From Ampullaceana balthica (taxonomy: Eukaryota; Mollusca; Gastropoda; Lymnaeidae), in the NCBI GenBank assembly GCA_944989445.1, contig CALYLW010000138.1, positions 427,421 to 491,420 on the forward strand: DNA of 64,000 bases, read 5' to 3'. The notes beneath the pieces were generated by a model, which was not told the DNA's origin, ran no database searches, and saw nothing but the letters and a program-made list of their open reading frames with translations. Below, piece after piece: positions 51,873 through 64,000 of the stretch (its first letter is position 1; each line of letters begins with the position of its first letter). The translations under genes and the position numbers were made by a program.

Positions 51873-52261
51873 AAAGGCATTTAATGCTGATTTATAGATC
51901 GTGTCTCTGAGATGCGTCCATCTGGAGTCAATAGTTACGTATTGAGACGTCTTTGAGAGACCTTCATGAACTTTTTCTGTGAACAGCCGCGTTTTCACAG
52001 GGTCTTCCGTGCTGAAGGTGTTGATGCGTGGACATCCCTTTTTCTTGATTTGGTACACGTTTTCCCTCATTATTCGTACCTTGCTGGCCACGAGGGAGTG
52101 ATACGTGTCACAGTCGCACTGTAATAGCTGCGAGTGAGTAGAACACTAGCAAGTTGTGCACGCCTGGTATTGATGAGGTCTAGCTGGTACCATTTGCGCG
52201 ATCGAGGGTGTCTCCAAGATACTTGGTGTACATCTTTGCACTTAAAGAAAGTGTTGGTCAT
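51873..52261 (-). pseudogene. Non-LTR retrotransposon endonuclease fragment
   Basis: On the minus strand the frame from 52261 reads MTNTFFKCKDVHQVSWRHPR, then WYQLDLINTRRA, typical of the apurinic-like endonuclease domain at the start of LINE ORF2. After a one-base shift near 52105 the next frame reads CDTYHSLVASKVR, the segment that bears the catalytic His, then RWTHLRDTIYKSALNAFG from the linker toward reverse transcriptase. Both 5' and 3' parts are missing, and the 3' side is cut by the MITE end at 51872. It is non-functional. Confidence 0.8.
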
Positions 52262-53159
52262 TAATCTTTAATTTAAAGACCGATCAATTTGTTGTGTGTA
52301 TTTGTGTGTGTGTGTGTTGGGAGATGCTTCGGGGGGATTGAGGATGTGGGCCGTAGGGCATAGGTGTAGACATACGAAAATGATTGGGTGTGGGGGGTGA
52401 TTAGGTATTAATTTTGGATATTTTATCAACTGCCTATTTCCATTTTTGTACTACATGTATTTCTATTCTCATTTTTTTTTGGTATTTTGTATGATCAGCT
52501 GTAGATGGTTTCGATCTTTCGTATCTAATCATAACACAGAATTAGTTGAGGCAAGTGTTTTAATATGAGTTTTTCCCCCGAATGTCGTTTAGGCCATAAA
52601 CATTTAAATACAAATTCTCTTACTTGTACTTTTCTCTTATAAATATATTTTTCCTTACGTATCTAAAATGTATGCTTTTTGTAACGTCTTTGTGATGTTT
52701 TACTTATTAATATATCTTGTAGGCGTTCTCTCAATACATAACCTTGCATACAATAATCCTCTGAAGAACTGGTTTCAATAAAACAACTTTAATATCTACA
52801 CTATGCACATAGCATATAATTTGAGGTTATACAACGTGGAATACTCAGGCACACATCTGCCATGACACCCAGAACTTCTCGCGCTTTCACTCACGTGATC
52901 TGTCCGTCATCCAACACGCGATTCACACGTCACACTTTTGACCTCAGTTTTTCCCTTTAAAAAAATAATTAATTAACAATTTAAAAAAGTAACTAAATAA
53001 TAAGTAAAATACTAATAATAAAATATCTTTGTCTGCTAAAGAGAAGTAACTTAATAAATAACATCCAGTCCTAGTGTTGTTTTTTTTTAAATAAAACATG
53101 GTCAATTCTGCAATTTTAAACAAAAATGAGGATTTGGGGTGGGGGTAATAATCGAAAGT
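52262..53159. other. No gene recognised
   Basis: Unique-looking DNA with a short TGTGTG tract at about 52295-52318. Confidence 0.4.
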
Positions 53160-53389
53160 GCCAATGACTCAGTTATAATGTGTGAATGCATGGCTGTATT
53201 AGCTATGGAAAGGTGATGCCAATGGCTCAGTTACAATGTATGAATGCATGCTGTATTAGCTATGGAAAGGCGCTGCCAATGGCTCAGTTATAAATACAAA
53301 GTAGAATGCATGCTGTATTAGCTCTGGAAAGGTGCTGCCAATGGCTCAGTTACAATGTATGAATGCATGCTGTATTAGCGATGGAAAGG
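53160..53389. repeat. 57-bp tandem repeat, 4 copies
   Basis: The unit runs CCAATGGCTCAGTTACAATG, TATGAATGCATGCTGTATTA, GCTATGGAAAGGTGCTG. The third copy has a TAAATACAAAGTAGAATG variant. Confidence 0.9.
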
Positions 53390-55176
53390 TATCGTTTTAG
53401 TTTTATTCCGTATTTTATGATTCTTTGAAACAATTAACCCCAGGGATTGTTTAAAAATGTCATAAATGTATCGTATATATGAACAAAGGAACGTATGGTT
53501 ATGCAATGTATCCGGTGGTGGTCTTTATTTGGATCGATGATGTATTTTTAACACAACAAGATGTATAGATTTGCCTGTACTAAATGGACCATTCAATAAA
53601 TCGGAAGTATTTACACTTCATTGATTGGAATTTTCAGTATTTGTGATAGGAAAGAAACTATTGATTGAATAAAAAGTAAAGTTGATCGATTTCGGTGAGT
53701 GTTGAGACGTTAAAAAGAAGTTCTGTAAGTTAGTCGATGAGTCTTGGAGTTCTGCAGAATTAACTTTTTAATGCTATTTTAAACTTTATTCCACATTGCC
53801 GCAGTACATAACTGTCAATACCTTTTCTTCAAGTGATATTTTTTTTTGTGAACACCAAACTATTTCTATGACTTAATTTTGAATCAGTGTTATTTATGTC
53901 CAATATTGTTTGATGGCCTCAACTTGCCTCTACATTTTGAACATAGTTATGTCAGCTCTATATTTACTATGTCATTCAAGACCAAAATATTCGAATATTT
54001 ATGATCCTCTGTAAAGTCTGGCTCGCCTCACCTGACCGCCCGATGTAGTTACGTCTAGAGTCTAGCAGATCATGTAACTAACCTATTTATTGTGGGTGGT
54101 ACCACCACCAAACCTGACAACGTTTATGGGCTATCAATCATGCGAGAATATACCGAACTATTTCTGCCAAACCGATCTAAAATTTGGTTAATCGAATGCT
54201 AATATTATTCATAAAGCTTTAAAAAAATGTTTTTAAAGTTATTGATGTTGCATTAATTTCAATTATTTTGTTTAATCTTCACTCATGGAATAGCTCTTGC
54301 TATTTTTTAAACTTCGTTAAAATAAACAAATGTGACATGGGTTTTTATTTACTAAATTATTTATAATTTATAATGAATATTTTTTTAAAATTCTTTCTGT
54401 CCTAATGTATATATAAATCAAATACTTACATCGTTTATCAATCATTATAAATCCTTTCTTTGAAAACGACGATGGAAAGACGGTGCCCCCCCCCCACCAC
54501 CAATAGTGGCAATAGTCAGGAATCGCCCCGGGCACAGTTTATCATCTGATGCGTGGCGCGCAGGTGACACCAGATAAAATAGTACTTCATTGAGACAACT
54601 CACAGCCTCATTTTTTAAAACGCTGTTTTCTTTCTAACTTTGATTGGGTCAAATGAAAACTCTCCGCTCTCTATTATTGACAGGTTTTGAAAATAAAAAT
54701 ATTTTTAAACAAAACTTTATAAATTTAAAAAACAAATATTTTCACACTATTTTAAGCAACAGTAAAATGTAGCATCGGTTTGATATTTTAGCTGAGATCA
54801 ACCTAACAACACCAGCATCAACCGGCTACAACATCACCCATCATCCTCAAAAGACCACCACCCGCCAACCTCGTCATCCTTGCTCCACCGTTCCACGCCA
54901 CCCTTACATAATAGCACGCCACCCACCCTGCCCCCCAAACCACCTAACGTATAAACATTGTATGAAGAAATTTTAGCCTCGGTCACACTACTTTAAAAAA
55001 AACAAAAAACTTGTTATTGTTATTTGATGGAAAGTCTTATTTGTATGTATTTTTTTTTACAATAATTTTCTTTTCAAAATTTTAGTTTTGGAATTTTAAG
55101 ATTATTTTTTAACCAAGGACATTAATAATAATTATTTAATTTATTTATTACATAAAAGTTATAACAAGTAAGTCTT

Positions 55177-55178
<2 letters not shown>
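53390..55178. other. No gene recognised
   Basis: AT-rich DNA without a supported feature; a C-rich patch at 54484-54500 and a CACC-rich patch at 54830-54950 are low-complexity only. Confidence 0.4.
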
Positions 55179-56322
<1,144 letters not shown>

Positions 56323-56330
56323 ACTGTAAT

Positions 56331-56517
56331 CAGAGGCGTCATTAGGGGGTGCGGATCGCACCGGTTGACACCATCATAAGGGTGACAACAGAACGTAAAA
56401 CTATATTTTCCCGTTATTAGGCCCTGGCAGACTCGGACGAGGTCTATGGGGTAAGTCGTGACGGGGTGACACCATGACTTACCGCACTGGGTGACACCAA
56501 ACCTATTGACGCCTCTG
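56331..56517. mobile_element. 187-bp hAT-type MITE (CAGAGGCGTCA family)
   Basis: Ends CAGAGGCGTCATTAGG and CCTATTGACGCCTCTG are near-perfect inverted repeats. The flanks ACTGTAAT and ACTGTAAC are an 8-bp duplication with one mismatch. The interior repeats GGGTGACA blocks. Confidence 0.85.
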
Positions 56518-56940
56518 ACTGTAACAGAAGTTTATTTAGTAAGATTTAAAAAAAAAGAATAATTTTAAAAAACTAAAAATGAAAGCGTTTAAAAATAGTA
56601 GTGGATGAATTAATCTGATATATGGTTTAAGAAAAGCCAGTAATAAAATTATTTAGCAAGTCTGTGGAGTTAAAGTGCGTAATACATCGAGGTCAATCTT
56701 CGTCTCGACATGAAGTACTTACAGACAGAAATACTACCAGACCGACGGGGCAGACGGATGGACAGACAGAGACGAAGAGTGTGTGAAAGAGTAGAGACGC
56801 ACCATACCAGTGACAAGTTAATACCTCTACAATTATACATGTCAGAGCCAGTGACTCCCAGACTGTTGTTGGTGGCTCATGCAGTGGCGTAGCTAGAACT
56901 TTTGCCGCCCGGGGTGGTCTCCAATTTGCCGCCCTTTTTT

Positions 56941-57304
56941 GGGCCGTCCATAAATGACGTCACGCACCTGGGTTTGGGGGGGGGGAGTCACACATGTGTG
57001 ACGAGGGGGGGATGTTTAAGAAATGTGACGTCACGTCAAAAACGCGCAACTTTAAATAAAATTTCCACTTAAATATTTGATTACCGACACTTTATTTAAT
57101 GACGTTTATGTAAAACGCTTGTTACGATATTAGAAATGCAGCGTTACACGAAAAACATACTTAAATGACCACAATTTTATTCGAAACAAGCTCATTTGCA
57201 AACAGAAAATGCGGCTTTTATGTTAAAGCTTTGTGACGTCTTAATGAAGCGGGGGGGGGGTGTGAAAAATCAGCTAAATAGCGTGACGTCATCTATGGAC
57301 GGCC
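56941..57304. mobile_element. Harbinger-like MITE nested in the hAT element
   Basis: It starts GGGCCGTCCATAAATGACGT and ends GACGTCATCTATGGACGGCC. At 364 bp it belongs to the long subfamily with 19351-19765 (shared ACGCGCAACTTTAAATAAA). Flanking triplets do not match, so no clear duplication remains. Confidence 0.85.
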
Positions 57305-57693
57305 AGTTAGTCGATTATAATATTATGGTTTTTATAAATTAATAAACATGAATAAACAATTGTAATTGAAACGAAATAAAGGTTGGGAACATGTTTACCA
57401 TTGCATGCCATATTTATGTAAGCAGTAATAAAAGAGGCCGCATAAGATTATACCTATAAATACAAATTTATAAAATACAAGATGTTTTTTTTTAAGGCCA
57501 CAAGAAAGTTACGGAGGTTGCAGGTCCCCCCCATCGTCCCCCCTCCCCCCGTCTCCCATGAGACAAAACATATTCCAAATTTACACCCCCCAAAAAAAAC
57601 CATTACCAATCACTATTCTTTTATGTTGTATTTATAATTAAATGATTTTTTTTTAAAAACAAAGAAATTGTTTACATTAGAATGTAAACATAT

Positions 57694-58320
57694 TTATAGA
57701 TTTATTTTCGTAACTTTCATAACAGAAAAATCGTGTATTATGCTATCAAAATTAAAATCATCTGTAATATCTTGCTCTATGGACTATGAAAAGTATTGCT
57801 CGATTTTGTTGTCTTTAATCGCTCATTGTGGAACGAAGATAATTTTTTTTTATCAACTTCAGTTTGGAGAAGCTCCTTTTATAACTAGCGACACTGATAG
57901 CAATAGTTGAACAAATACATAGCAAAATTACAATGTTTGGTACAGAATTTTCCAATCTATACTGTTGAATAAATTTTAATAGATCAAGGGGGGGGGCCTT
58001 TTCCCCCGTTTTTCTAACATAATACCTCTTCTTGTAGTTTAGGTACAGCCATAAAAACCTGGATCATTTTTCTTTCCATATTGAACTGTTCTTTATCAAT
58101 GTCATTAAAGTAATTCATTTGATGTTCAAATGCTTCATTCAGCAGGTTACATGGTATTATGAATATTTTCTTGCAAGGATTTCTCGTTGTACTTCTTGTT
58201 CTAAAAATAGAACCACGTCTTCTGAATTTTCCCTACTCATATTTTTTTTTCTCCTTCAAACTAGGCGTTCAGTTGATATCTCCATCTCTTCACAAATTGT
58301 TTGGCTGATATAACAGCATT
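57694..58320 (-). pseudogene. hAT transposase remnant (C-terminal end)
   Basis: Minus-strand fragments in changing frames resemble the end of hAT transposases of the kind with a TTF/ZMYM-like zinc finger: KNYLRSTMS near 57860-57832, then, after frameshifts, SIEQDITDDFNFDSIIHDF and KVTKIN before a stop at 57694. Known relatives read K-x-Y-L-R-S-T-M-S, then E-R-L, then L-L-S-I-E in one frame. The upstream part (to about 58320) has several stops and is assigned only by position. Confidence 0.6.
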
Positions 58321-59112
58321 TTGTATTAGCACATCTCTTTGTTCCATGCAATGGCTTTGCATTAATTTAAAAAATGACGGGTACCCATAAATTGAGATAA
58401 CATTGAAAAAAAAAGATTACATTCAATTGAGTAAAATTCCTGCATCTGATCTCGTTTTCCTAGTTACTTCTTCAGATTTCAATTTTTTTTTCAAGACGAT
58501 TAAAATGTTTAAGTATGTCTTTACTAAATTATTATGCATATTGTGGTGTTTATTAACAGAGAAATTTGAATATTTACACATTCTTGTCATAAATCTTAAT
58601 AATTTTCCATAAAATAGACGAATTCAAATTATTTACACATTACTTTAATTGGATAGGCGTAACATGTTTAATGAATAACCGTATTTTAATGAAAAACACA
58701 AATTATTTGTGCTACTTTTATGCAATAAAAACAAATTAAATTTAATTTTTAATAACTTACCTCACAATAATTTTGTGAAAACTGAAACAGAAATATAAAT
58801 TACTACTTGCAAGTTTTAAAAACAATATTTGAACCACCATGCCTTGTAAGTACTTGTTCACGCATCATTCTGCGAATGTCAAAATACCACGTACAAACTG
58901 TCGTGGCGATATTAATAGCACATATTATTCGGCCCAGCCTTAGTGTGTTTTTTTGCGTACTTTTCTTATAAAAGAGTCATCTGTGACTTATACCGCTTAG
59001 TTTTCCAAACAAATGATACATTTTTGAGCGATTTAAAATTTTTGAACGGTTTTGCGTTAGTTATAATATCCATTATGTAATTTAAAAAAATGTTGTGCGA
59101 ATCCGTTAATTT

Positions 59113-59286
59113 ACCCCCTTTCCAGTCCATGACGGATTTTGGGGCAAGTGATGTAGCGTTCACAAGTTTAGCCACCTTTAACGAGCAGGGGAATGTGTGA
59201 TCAGCACAATGCCCCAGGGGCCTTGCCAGTACCTGGGCTCGAACCCGCGACTCGAGTGCGCTATCCACTTAGACCATCGCGCCCCT
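59113..59286 (-). mobile_element. tRNA-derived SINE, 12-bp duplication
   Basis: On the minus strand the head reads GGGGCGCGATGGTCTAAGTG with an A box TGGTCTAAGTGG (59276-59265) and a B box GGTTCGAGCCC (59245-59235), spaced as in tRNA genes. The tRNA part is followed by a ~120-bp unrelated body that ends GACTGGAAAGGGGGTA. AATCCGTTAATT flanks it at 59100-59111 and 59287-59298, a perfect 12-bp duplication as made by LINE machinery. The acceptor stem does not pair, so it is not a working tRNA gene. Confidence 0.85.
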
Positions 59287-59470
59287 AATCCGTTAATTAA
59301 GACTCGAAATTACAAATATTTGTGTTTCACCTTGGTTTTCCCCCATTCAAAAAAAAGGGAGGTTGTCGGTCGGAAATGGTTGTACTTTTTTTAAATGCCC
59401 ACAAATGCCGCCCCATATTGAGTGCCGCCCGGGGCGGATCGCCCCCACCGCCCCCCTAGCTACGCCACTG

Positions 59471-60650
59471 GGCTCATGGCACATTGTCGTGATATTTAAA
59501 ATGGGCTTTTCTGAACATTTTGGGACATTTGAAATTCTATTGTTATAATGCAATCTATAACAGAATTTTTTTTTATAATTTTCATTGCATTCTTTATTCC
59601 GAACCGGGCGAAACGGCACTGACCTTCTCCCGACAAAGAAAATATTTCCGACGAGAAGGACCCAAGTACGTTAAACCATTGAACTTTTGCCAGCACATTC
59701 TAATTACCTTCACAAAGAAATTCCAACATTTTGAATCCTGTAAATTACAGAATTTTGTTAACAAGTAAAACAAATTTCGTAAATAGATGTTATTCATATG
59801 GTCTATGTAAAGCGTATTGTCAATTAAATTCAGAAGTAACTTGTCCTGCTTTTCCTTGTTCTGGTCGTCCTTGTCCTGGTGGTTCTAGTCCTTGTAGTCC
59901 CTGGCAATAGTAGTCCTTGCTCTGGTAGTCTTGCAGTTGTTTAGGAAGACATCAGTGACGCCTTTACATAAATCTACGTAACAGAACATACTTTTTGATG
60001 TGTATTTGCAATGCAAACCCTACTGTAAATAGAGGTAGTAATAAAATGAATAAATAATAAATCAGAAAAACAACAATTGAATAGAAATGTTTTCCAATTA
60101 TAAAAAAAAATTAGTGTCAATCAAACTAATTATATATTTTTTTCATGAATTTCCTTTTTTCCCTTATGGTTATGGTGTTAATTTTGAATTATAAGTGCTT
60201 TCATTTTATTTTATGTTAAAATTTAAAATTGTATTTATATGGTACAATGATTTTGATACAAAGTTACCCCCTCCTTTTAGCCCCTAAAATTATACTGAAC
60301 ACTGCGACAATGTTAAGTCACAATGCAAAATAGATTGTATACAAAAATGAAGCACAGTGTTTTCTATTCCTTGAAAATGTTCTGTCATCAGTCTGTCTCA
60401 ACACACACACACGTACATTCACCACTTTTATTATTGCATAGCTGAACACTAATTAGTTCAGTTCCTTTCGTTACGCTACAATATATTAATATTGATTAAC
60501 TTACGCAAGGAAAAGTCATGTAATTAAATGTGTGAGTCTTGATCCTTCCAGTTATCAGGGAATTTATCTTTCTAAGAGCATTAAACAATTGTTTCAACTT
60601 TTTGTTGACTTTTATTTGTTTTGAATTTTGGATACGAAATTGTTGTGTAG
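59471..60650. other. No gene recognised
   Basis: A short imperfect repeat of GTCCTTGTCCTGGT words lies at about 59845-59935. Overlapping frames at 59496-59797 have no domain. Confidence 0.4.
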
Positions 60651-60653
60651 GTT

Positions 60654-61059
60654 AGTAGAATTTATTGGTGTTGCTTGTATTAGGTGAATAGTGGAATTTA
60701 TTGGTGTTGCTTGCATTAGGTGAATAGTGGAATTTATTGGTGTTGCTTGTATTAGGTGAATAGTAGAATTTATTGGTGTTGCTTGTATTAGGTGAATAGT
60801 GGAATTTATTGGTGTTGCTTGTATTAGGTGAATAGTGGAATTTATTGGTGTTGCTTGTATTAGGTGAATAGTGGAATTTATTGGTGTTGCTTGTATTAGG
60901 TGAATAGTAGAATTTATTGGTGTTGCTTGCATTAGGTGAATAGTGGAATTTATTGGTGTTGCTTGTATTAGGTGAATAGTAGAATTTATTGGTGTTGCTT
61001 GTATTAGGTGAATAGTAGAATTTATTGGTGTTGCTTGTATTAGGTGAATAGTGGAATTT
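60654..61059. repeat. 36-bp minisatellite, ~11 copies
   Basis: The unit is GTGGAATTTATTGGTGTTGC followed by TTGTATTAGGTGAATA, highly homogeneous, with GTAGAATT and TTGCATT variants. The unit is 12 codons long, so the minus strand is open for 150 codons as repeats of STIHLIQATPIN. This is most likely a by-product of the repeat length. Confidence 0.95.
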
Positions 61060-61888
61060 GACACTTATATTAATGAGAGAGCACCTGACACCAAGGCGAT
61101 ATATAAATTAAATCCTTTTTGACAGCAGCTTTGCTCCCTGAGTACAGTTATTAAACAAAGTGTTTATCCGTTTAGACTTGTTTATTTCCCGTCACAGTAG
61201 GGTCACATTCTTGTGTAAACAGGACAAAACAATATGTCCGGTAGAAGCATTCATGGAAAGGTGAGACCTAATGGCTCGTTGAGAACACGTTTAAAAAATA
61301 ACCAGATTTATTTACACTCTTAACGCTTGTATTCGTTCTTAAAGACTTTACATCTTTGTTTAAATTATAAAATACTTATGTAAGCGATGATTAATTATGG
61401 ATAATTGGGAATATATCATTAATCATGCAATATATATTACATATATTTTAGGCAGTGGGTAATATATCTATTTTAGGTAGTAAGTGATAAATAGATATAT
61501 TTTCAATCAAGGGGGATTATATCGATTTGAAGGCAGTGTGAAATATATCATTTTAGGCCTTGGAAAATAATTTTTTTTTCACGTTGTGGGCATTGTATCC
61601 ATTTTTAAGCAAATGAAATCATTTCAATTTTCAAGTGCAACGACCTGTTCATTATTGAAATAAAATAAAATTTCAGATTTTTGTTCACTATCAATCCCTG
61701 TTCTCAGTTACTTCATTACTTTTAGAGGTATATTTAATGCTATAAGGACATTGCGGGTGCTTTTTTCTTCTAGGATCCATGGTAAATAAGGGCCCCTAGC
61801 ATGCAGAAATTATTATTGTGTCTATTACATCTTTATGTACTTGGTTTGAAATGTTTTGCTCATATGTGCGTATATATGACTACAGACT
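61060..61888. other. No gene recognised
   Basis: AT-rich DNA; a few loosely similar phrases (AATATATC ATTTTAGGC) at 61420-61560 suggest a decayed repeat. Confidence 0.4.
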
Positions 61889-62085
61889 ATATCCAAAGAC
61901 AAAAGTAATACAAAAATAACCAAAGATGAAAACAGAATATACATATATCTAAAGACAAATGTACTACAAAATATTATCTAAGATGAAAACAGATTACATA
62001 TATCCAAAGCCAAATGTACTACAAAAGATAACCTAAGATGAAAACAGATTACATATATCTCTAGACAAATGTACTACAGCGAAAA
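61889..62085. repeat. ~56-bp tandem repeat, 3.5 copies
   Basis: The unit starts TATCCAAAGACAAATGTACT, continues ACAAAAGATAACCTAAGATG and ends AAAACAGATTACATA. The final copy is cut after ATGTACTACAG. Confidence 0.9.
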
Positions 62086-62412
62086 CCACCTAGTAAGATC
62101 AGTGCCATCAGTTTTAACCCGGAAATGGCCAAAGACCACAGTTATAAGGCATGTTCAGGACTGTCGCGTCTATTAAGTTCAGTCCCCCACCCCCATCAAA
62201 TGGTAGATACGAAGGTCAGCGTCTAGTGTCCCATTGTGAACTGCTGACCTTGTACCTGCTGACCCTCAACAGCCACACTATTCTTTATGGTAACACTGCT
62301 GGCTGTGACACGTGAGCATTGGTTCTTGTGGCTATATGAACAACTCCTGCTATATGATCTATTCCTGCTCATGTTTCATTATATTAGCTCATATCAATTT
62401 ATCATAAAATAT

Positions 62413-62498
62413 TAGGGCTGTTAACGATTAATTTAAATTGAATCGTTGAAATTTGTAACGATTAATCGAGAAATTAATCATTAATGTCCGCAGCCCTA
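62413..62498. mobile_element. 86-bp hAT MITE with perfect 8-bp duplication
   Basis: Ends TAGGGCTGTTAACGATTAAT and ATTAATGTCCGCAGCCCTA. TAAAATAT flanks both sides (62405-62412 and 62499-62506). It shares ends with the hAT relics at 12278-13560 and 50464-50945, so it is their deletion derivative. The interior is nearly all inverted repeat of AACGATTAAT words. Confidence 0.92.
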
Positions 62499-62506
62499 TA
62501 AAATAT

Positions 62507-63277
62507 ATGATATTTTTCAAAGTTTTTTGCTATTCAATTAAATGTTTGTATGTTCAATAATGCATTTCTTTTCTCTATTACATCTTTTCCCTTGGTAGCA
62601 TTCGTTCAAATAAGATGTTCAGAACTTTGAAGCCCTACAAAATGTGTTTAAATACCTTTCTATTCGTTTATTAAAATGAGAAATGTGCTTCGTCAGCAAT
62701 TTTAAATTTTTGAAAGTTTATGAAAATTTAGTTTTGTACACGCCGACTAGTCATCAACAATACTAACATAGGAAAATGTGCATTGATTCTCAAATTCATT
62801 TCTTGCATTAGAATTATTTACCGTGTTCACCTTATTATGAAACTTGAATTTTTGTCATGGCCTCACAACACGGCAAGCAAATTTGATAGGCAATTAGCTT
62901 CTCTGGTAGCTCCAAGGCCATGCATACATTAATTATGTAACATATGATATAACATATAATGCACATTTAATTTAAATTCTCTTGTTTATTTATTCGCACT
63001 GATGAACGTATTAGCCAAAACATTTTTTCTTATGTGTTTGTCAATTTATAAATTAAGCTTTTATTTATTATTTTTATCACACAATTTGTTTGTGTATCTT
63101 GTCTTCTAATAATAAAGCTTTATCCCAGTCCAATTCTGTACGTCAAAAAAATTAACAGTGTTTGAAAAATTAATGTTTCAACATCACCTTTTAAATACAC
63201 ATACTGTCACCAACTCGCCTTCTTAAAAACAAATATTAAAAAAACTATCTCAGCTCTATGTACTCGCTCTCCCCATT
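62507..63277. other. No gene recognised
   Basis: AT-rich non-coding DNA. Confidence 0.4.
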
Positions 63278-63670
63278 TCTCTGCTAGTCTAGACCCATAT
63301 TCTGGAAGTTTGAGATTACTCTCTTAAAGCTTTGGCTAACATCTGGAGCGACCTGCTCCATCTGCTGGGCTGTGCCATACAACATTGCGTGAGGGCAGGA
63401 CTCATTCGTCGCCCTAACCTTCCCGCCTATGTCTAACGCGAAGTCAACAGGTGCGATATTGTCTCGGAGGTTAAGCTATTATGCCTGCAGTTTGGGTTCC
63501 TGTTGTGGTCTAGCATGTTGAAGTATGAGTTGATAGGGCAGTGCTCCGTTCTCTTTTGTTTCTTGTGCATTTTGAGATGAACATTGCTCTATTGACAAGT
63601 CCAAAAATTTCCAGGGCGTGATAGTAATGTTGACATCTTTCTTTAATGTATGACCAAAAATAAAACTCAT
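63278..63670 (-). other. Possible coding remnant, unknown family
   Basis: Two minus-strand open frames lie back to back: 63670-63479 (63 codons, ending QQEPKLQA) and about 63475-63278 in another frame (including DFALDIGGKVRATNESCPHA and SFKRVISNFQNMGLD). Base composition is higher in GC than the flanks and residue use looks protein-like, but I recognise no domain. A decayed transposon gene or a pseudogene is the likeliest reading; terminal exons of a gene to the right are possible. Confidence 0.25.
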
Positions 63671-64000
63671 TAATTTATTATATATTGTTAATACATAAGG
63701 ACCACACTTCTATAATTACTAGTTAATTCTTAGAGTGCATGCATCGTATTTTAACCATTTAAGTGACTTTTTAAAATTTATATAGTTATTTTTAAGACAC
63801 CCTAATATATACCCGTAGTTCAGTAAACATACATTAACTATTAGAGTACTATTGACTATTATTAATGTGTATAAATTAACCTACTAATAGTTACTTCAAC
63901 TAAGAAACGCAACCTAAAAATTCACGTTGGCTTCGGTGATCTTTCAAGAACTCAACCCTCACACACAAACACACACATACATGGTTCTAACGAGTTACAG

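Larger units (their letters stand above)
56882..59470 (-). mobile_element. 2.6-kb hAT element with 8-bp duplication, carrying two insertions
   Basis: The left end is CAGTGGCGTAGCTAGAAC and the right end GCCCCCCTAGCTACGCCACTG, with subterminal GCCGCCCGGGG on both sides. GGCTCATG flanks both ends (56874-56881 and 59471-59478), a perfect 8-bp duplication. It encodes, on the minus strand, a broken transposase at 57694-58320. It hosts a Harbinger-like MITE (56941-57304) and a SINE (59113-59286), both of which must be younger. Confidence 0.9.

Noticed and set aside
59205..59290. Functional tRNA gene on the minus strand
   Set aside because: A and B boxes are present but the acceptor stem does not pair, a non-tRNA body follows and a 12-bp duplication surrounds the whole; it is a SINE.

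Overview
The window is nuclear DNA of an animal, probably an invertebrate. It is AT-rich and dense in transposons and tandem repeats. Two intron-rich genes can be read exon by exon, both with GT-AG introns, and both encode proteins with clear bilaterian orthologues. A gastropod mollusc would fit the general look of the repeats and proteins, but that is a guess; the sequence alone does not fix the species.

Layout. Bases 1-25,100 carry no gene I can support. They hold head-to-tail dimers of a short repeat, a foldback element, and four minisatellite arrays (29-, 22-, 32- and 57-bp units; the 32-bp array covers about 3.1 kb). They also hold TA microsatellites and several short DNA transposons whose target-site duplications can be read directly. 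Bases 25,126-47,664 are the gene island. ANAPC4 (minus strand, first nine coding exons, 297 codons, 3' part not in view) lies head to head with ARHGAP19 (plus strand, ten coding exons, 631 codons, complete). Their start codons are 1,766 bp apart. Bases 47,665-64,000 are again gene-poor: hAT-type elements with nested insertions, a non-LTR retrotransposon endonuclease fragment, a tRNA-derived SINE, a CT microsatellite and a 36-bp minisatellite.

How the genes may work together. ANAPC4 is a scaffold subunit of the anaphase-promoting complex (APC/C). ARHGAP19 switches off Rho GTPases and is known in vertebrates as a cell-division regulator. The two share one intergenic region with a CCAAT box and cell-cycle-homology-like TTTGAA motifs. 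The ARHGAP19 tail predicted here contains a KEN box and a consensus D-box, the two classical APC/C degrons. The idea that a mitotic RhoGAP is co-expressed with, and then destroyed by, the complex its neighbour builds is inference, but it is testable and is the most interesting reading of the window.

The transposon record is also informative. One TA-flanked family sits in an intron of each gene, a second family inserted three times with TAA duplications or partial traces of them, and one minisatellite is built from copies of an ANAPC4 splice acceptor. No CRISPR array, operon or other prokaryotic feature is present.
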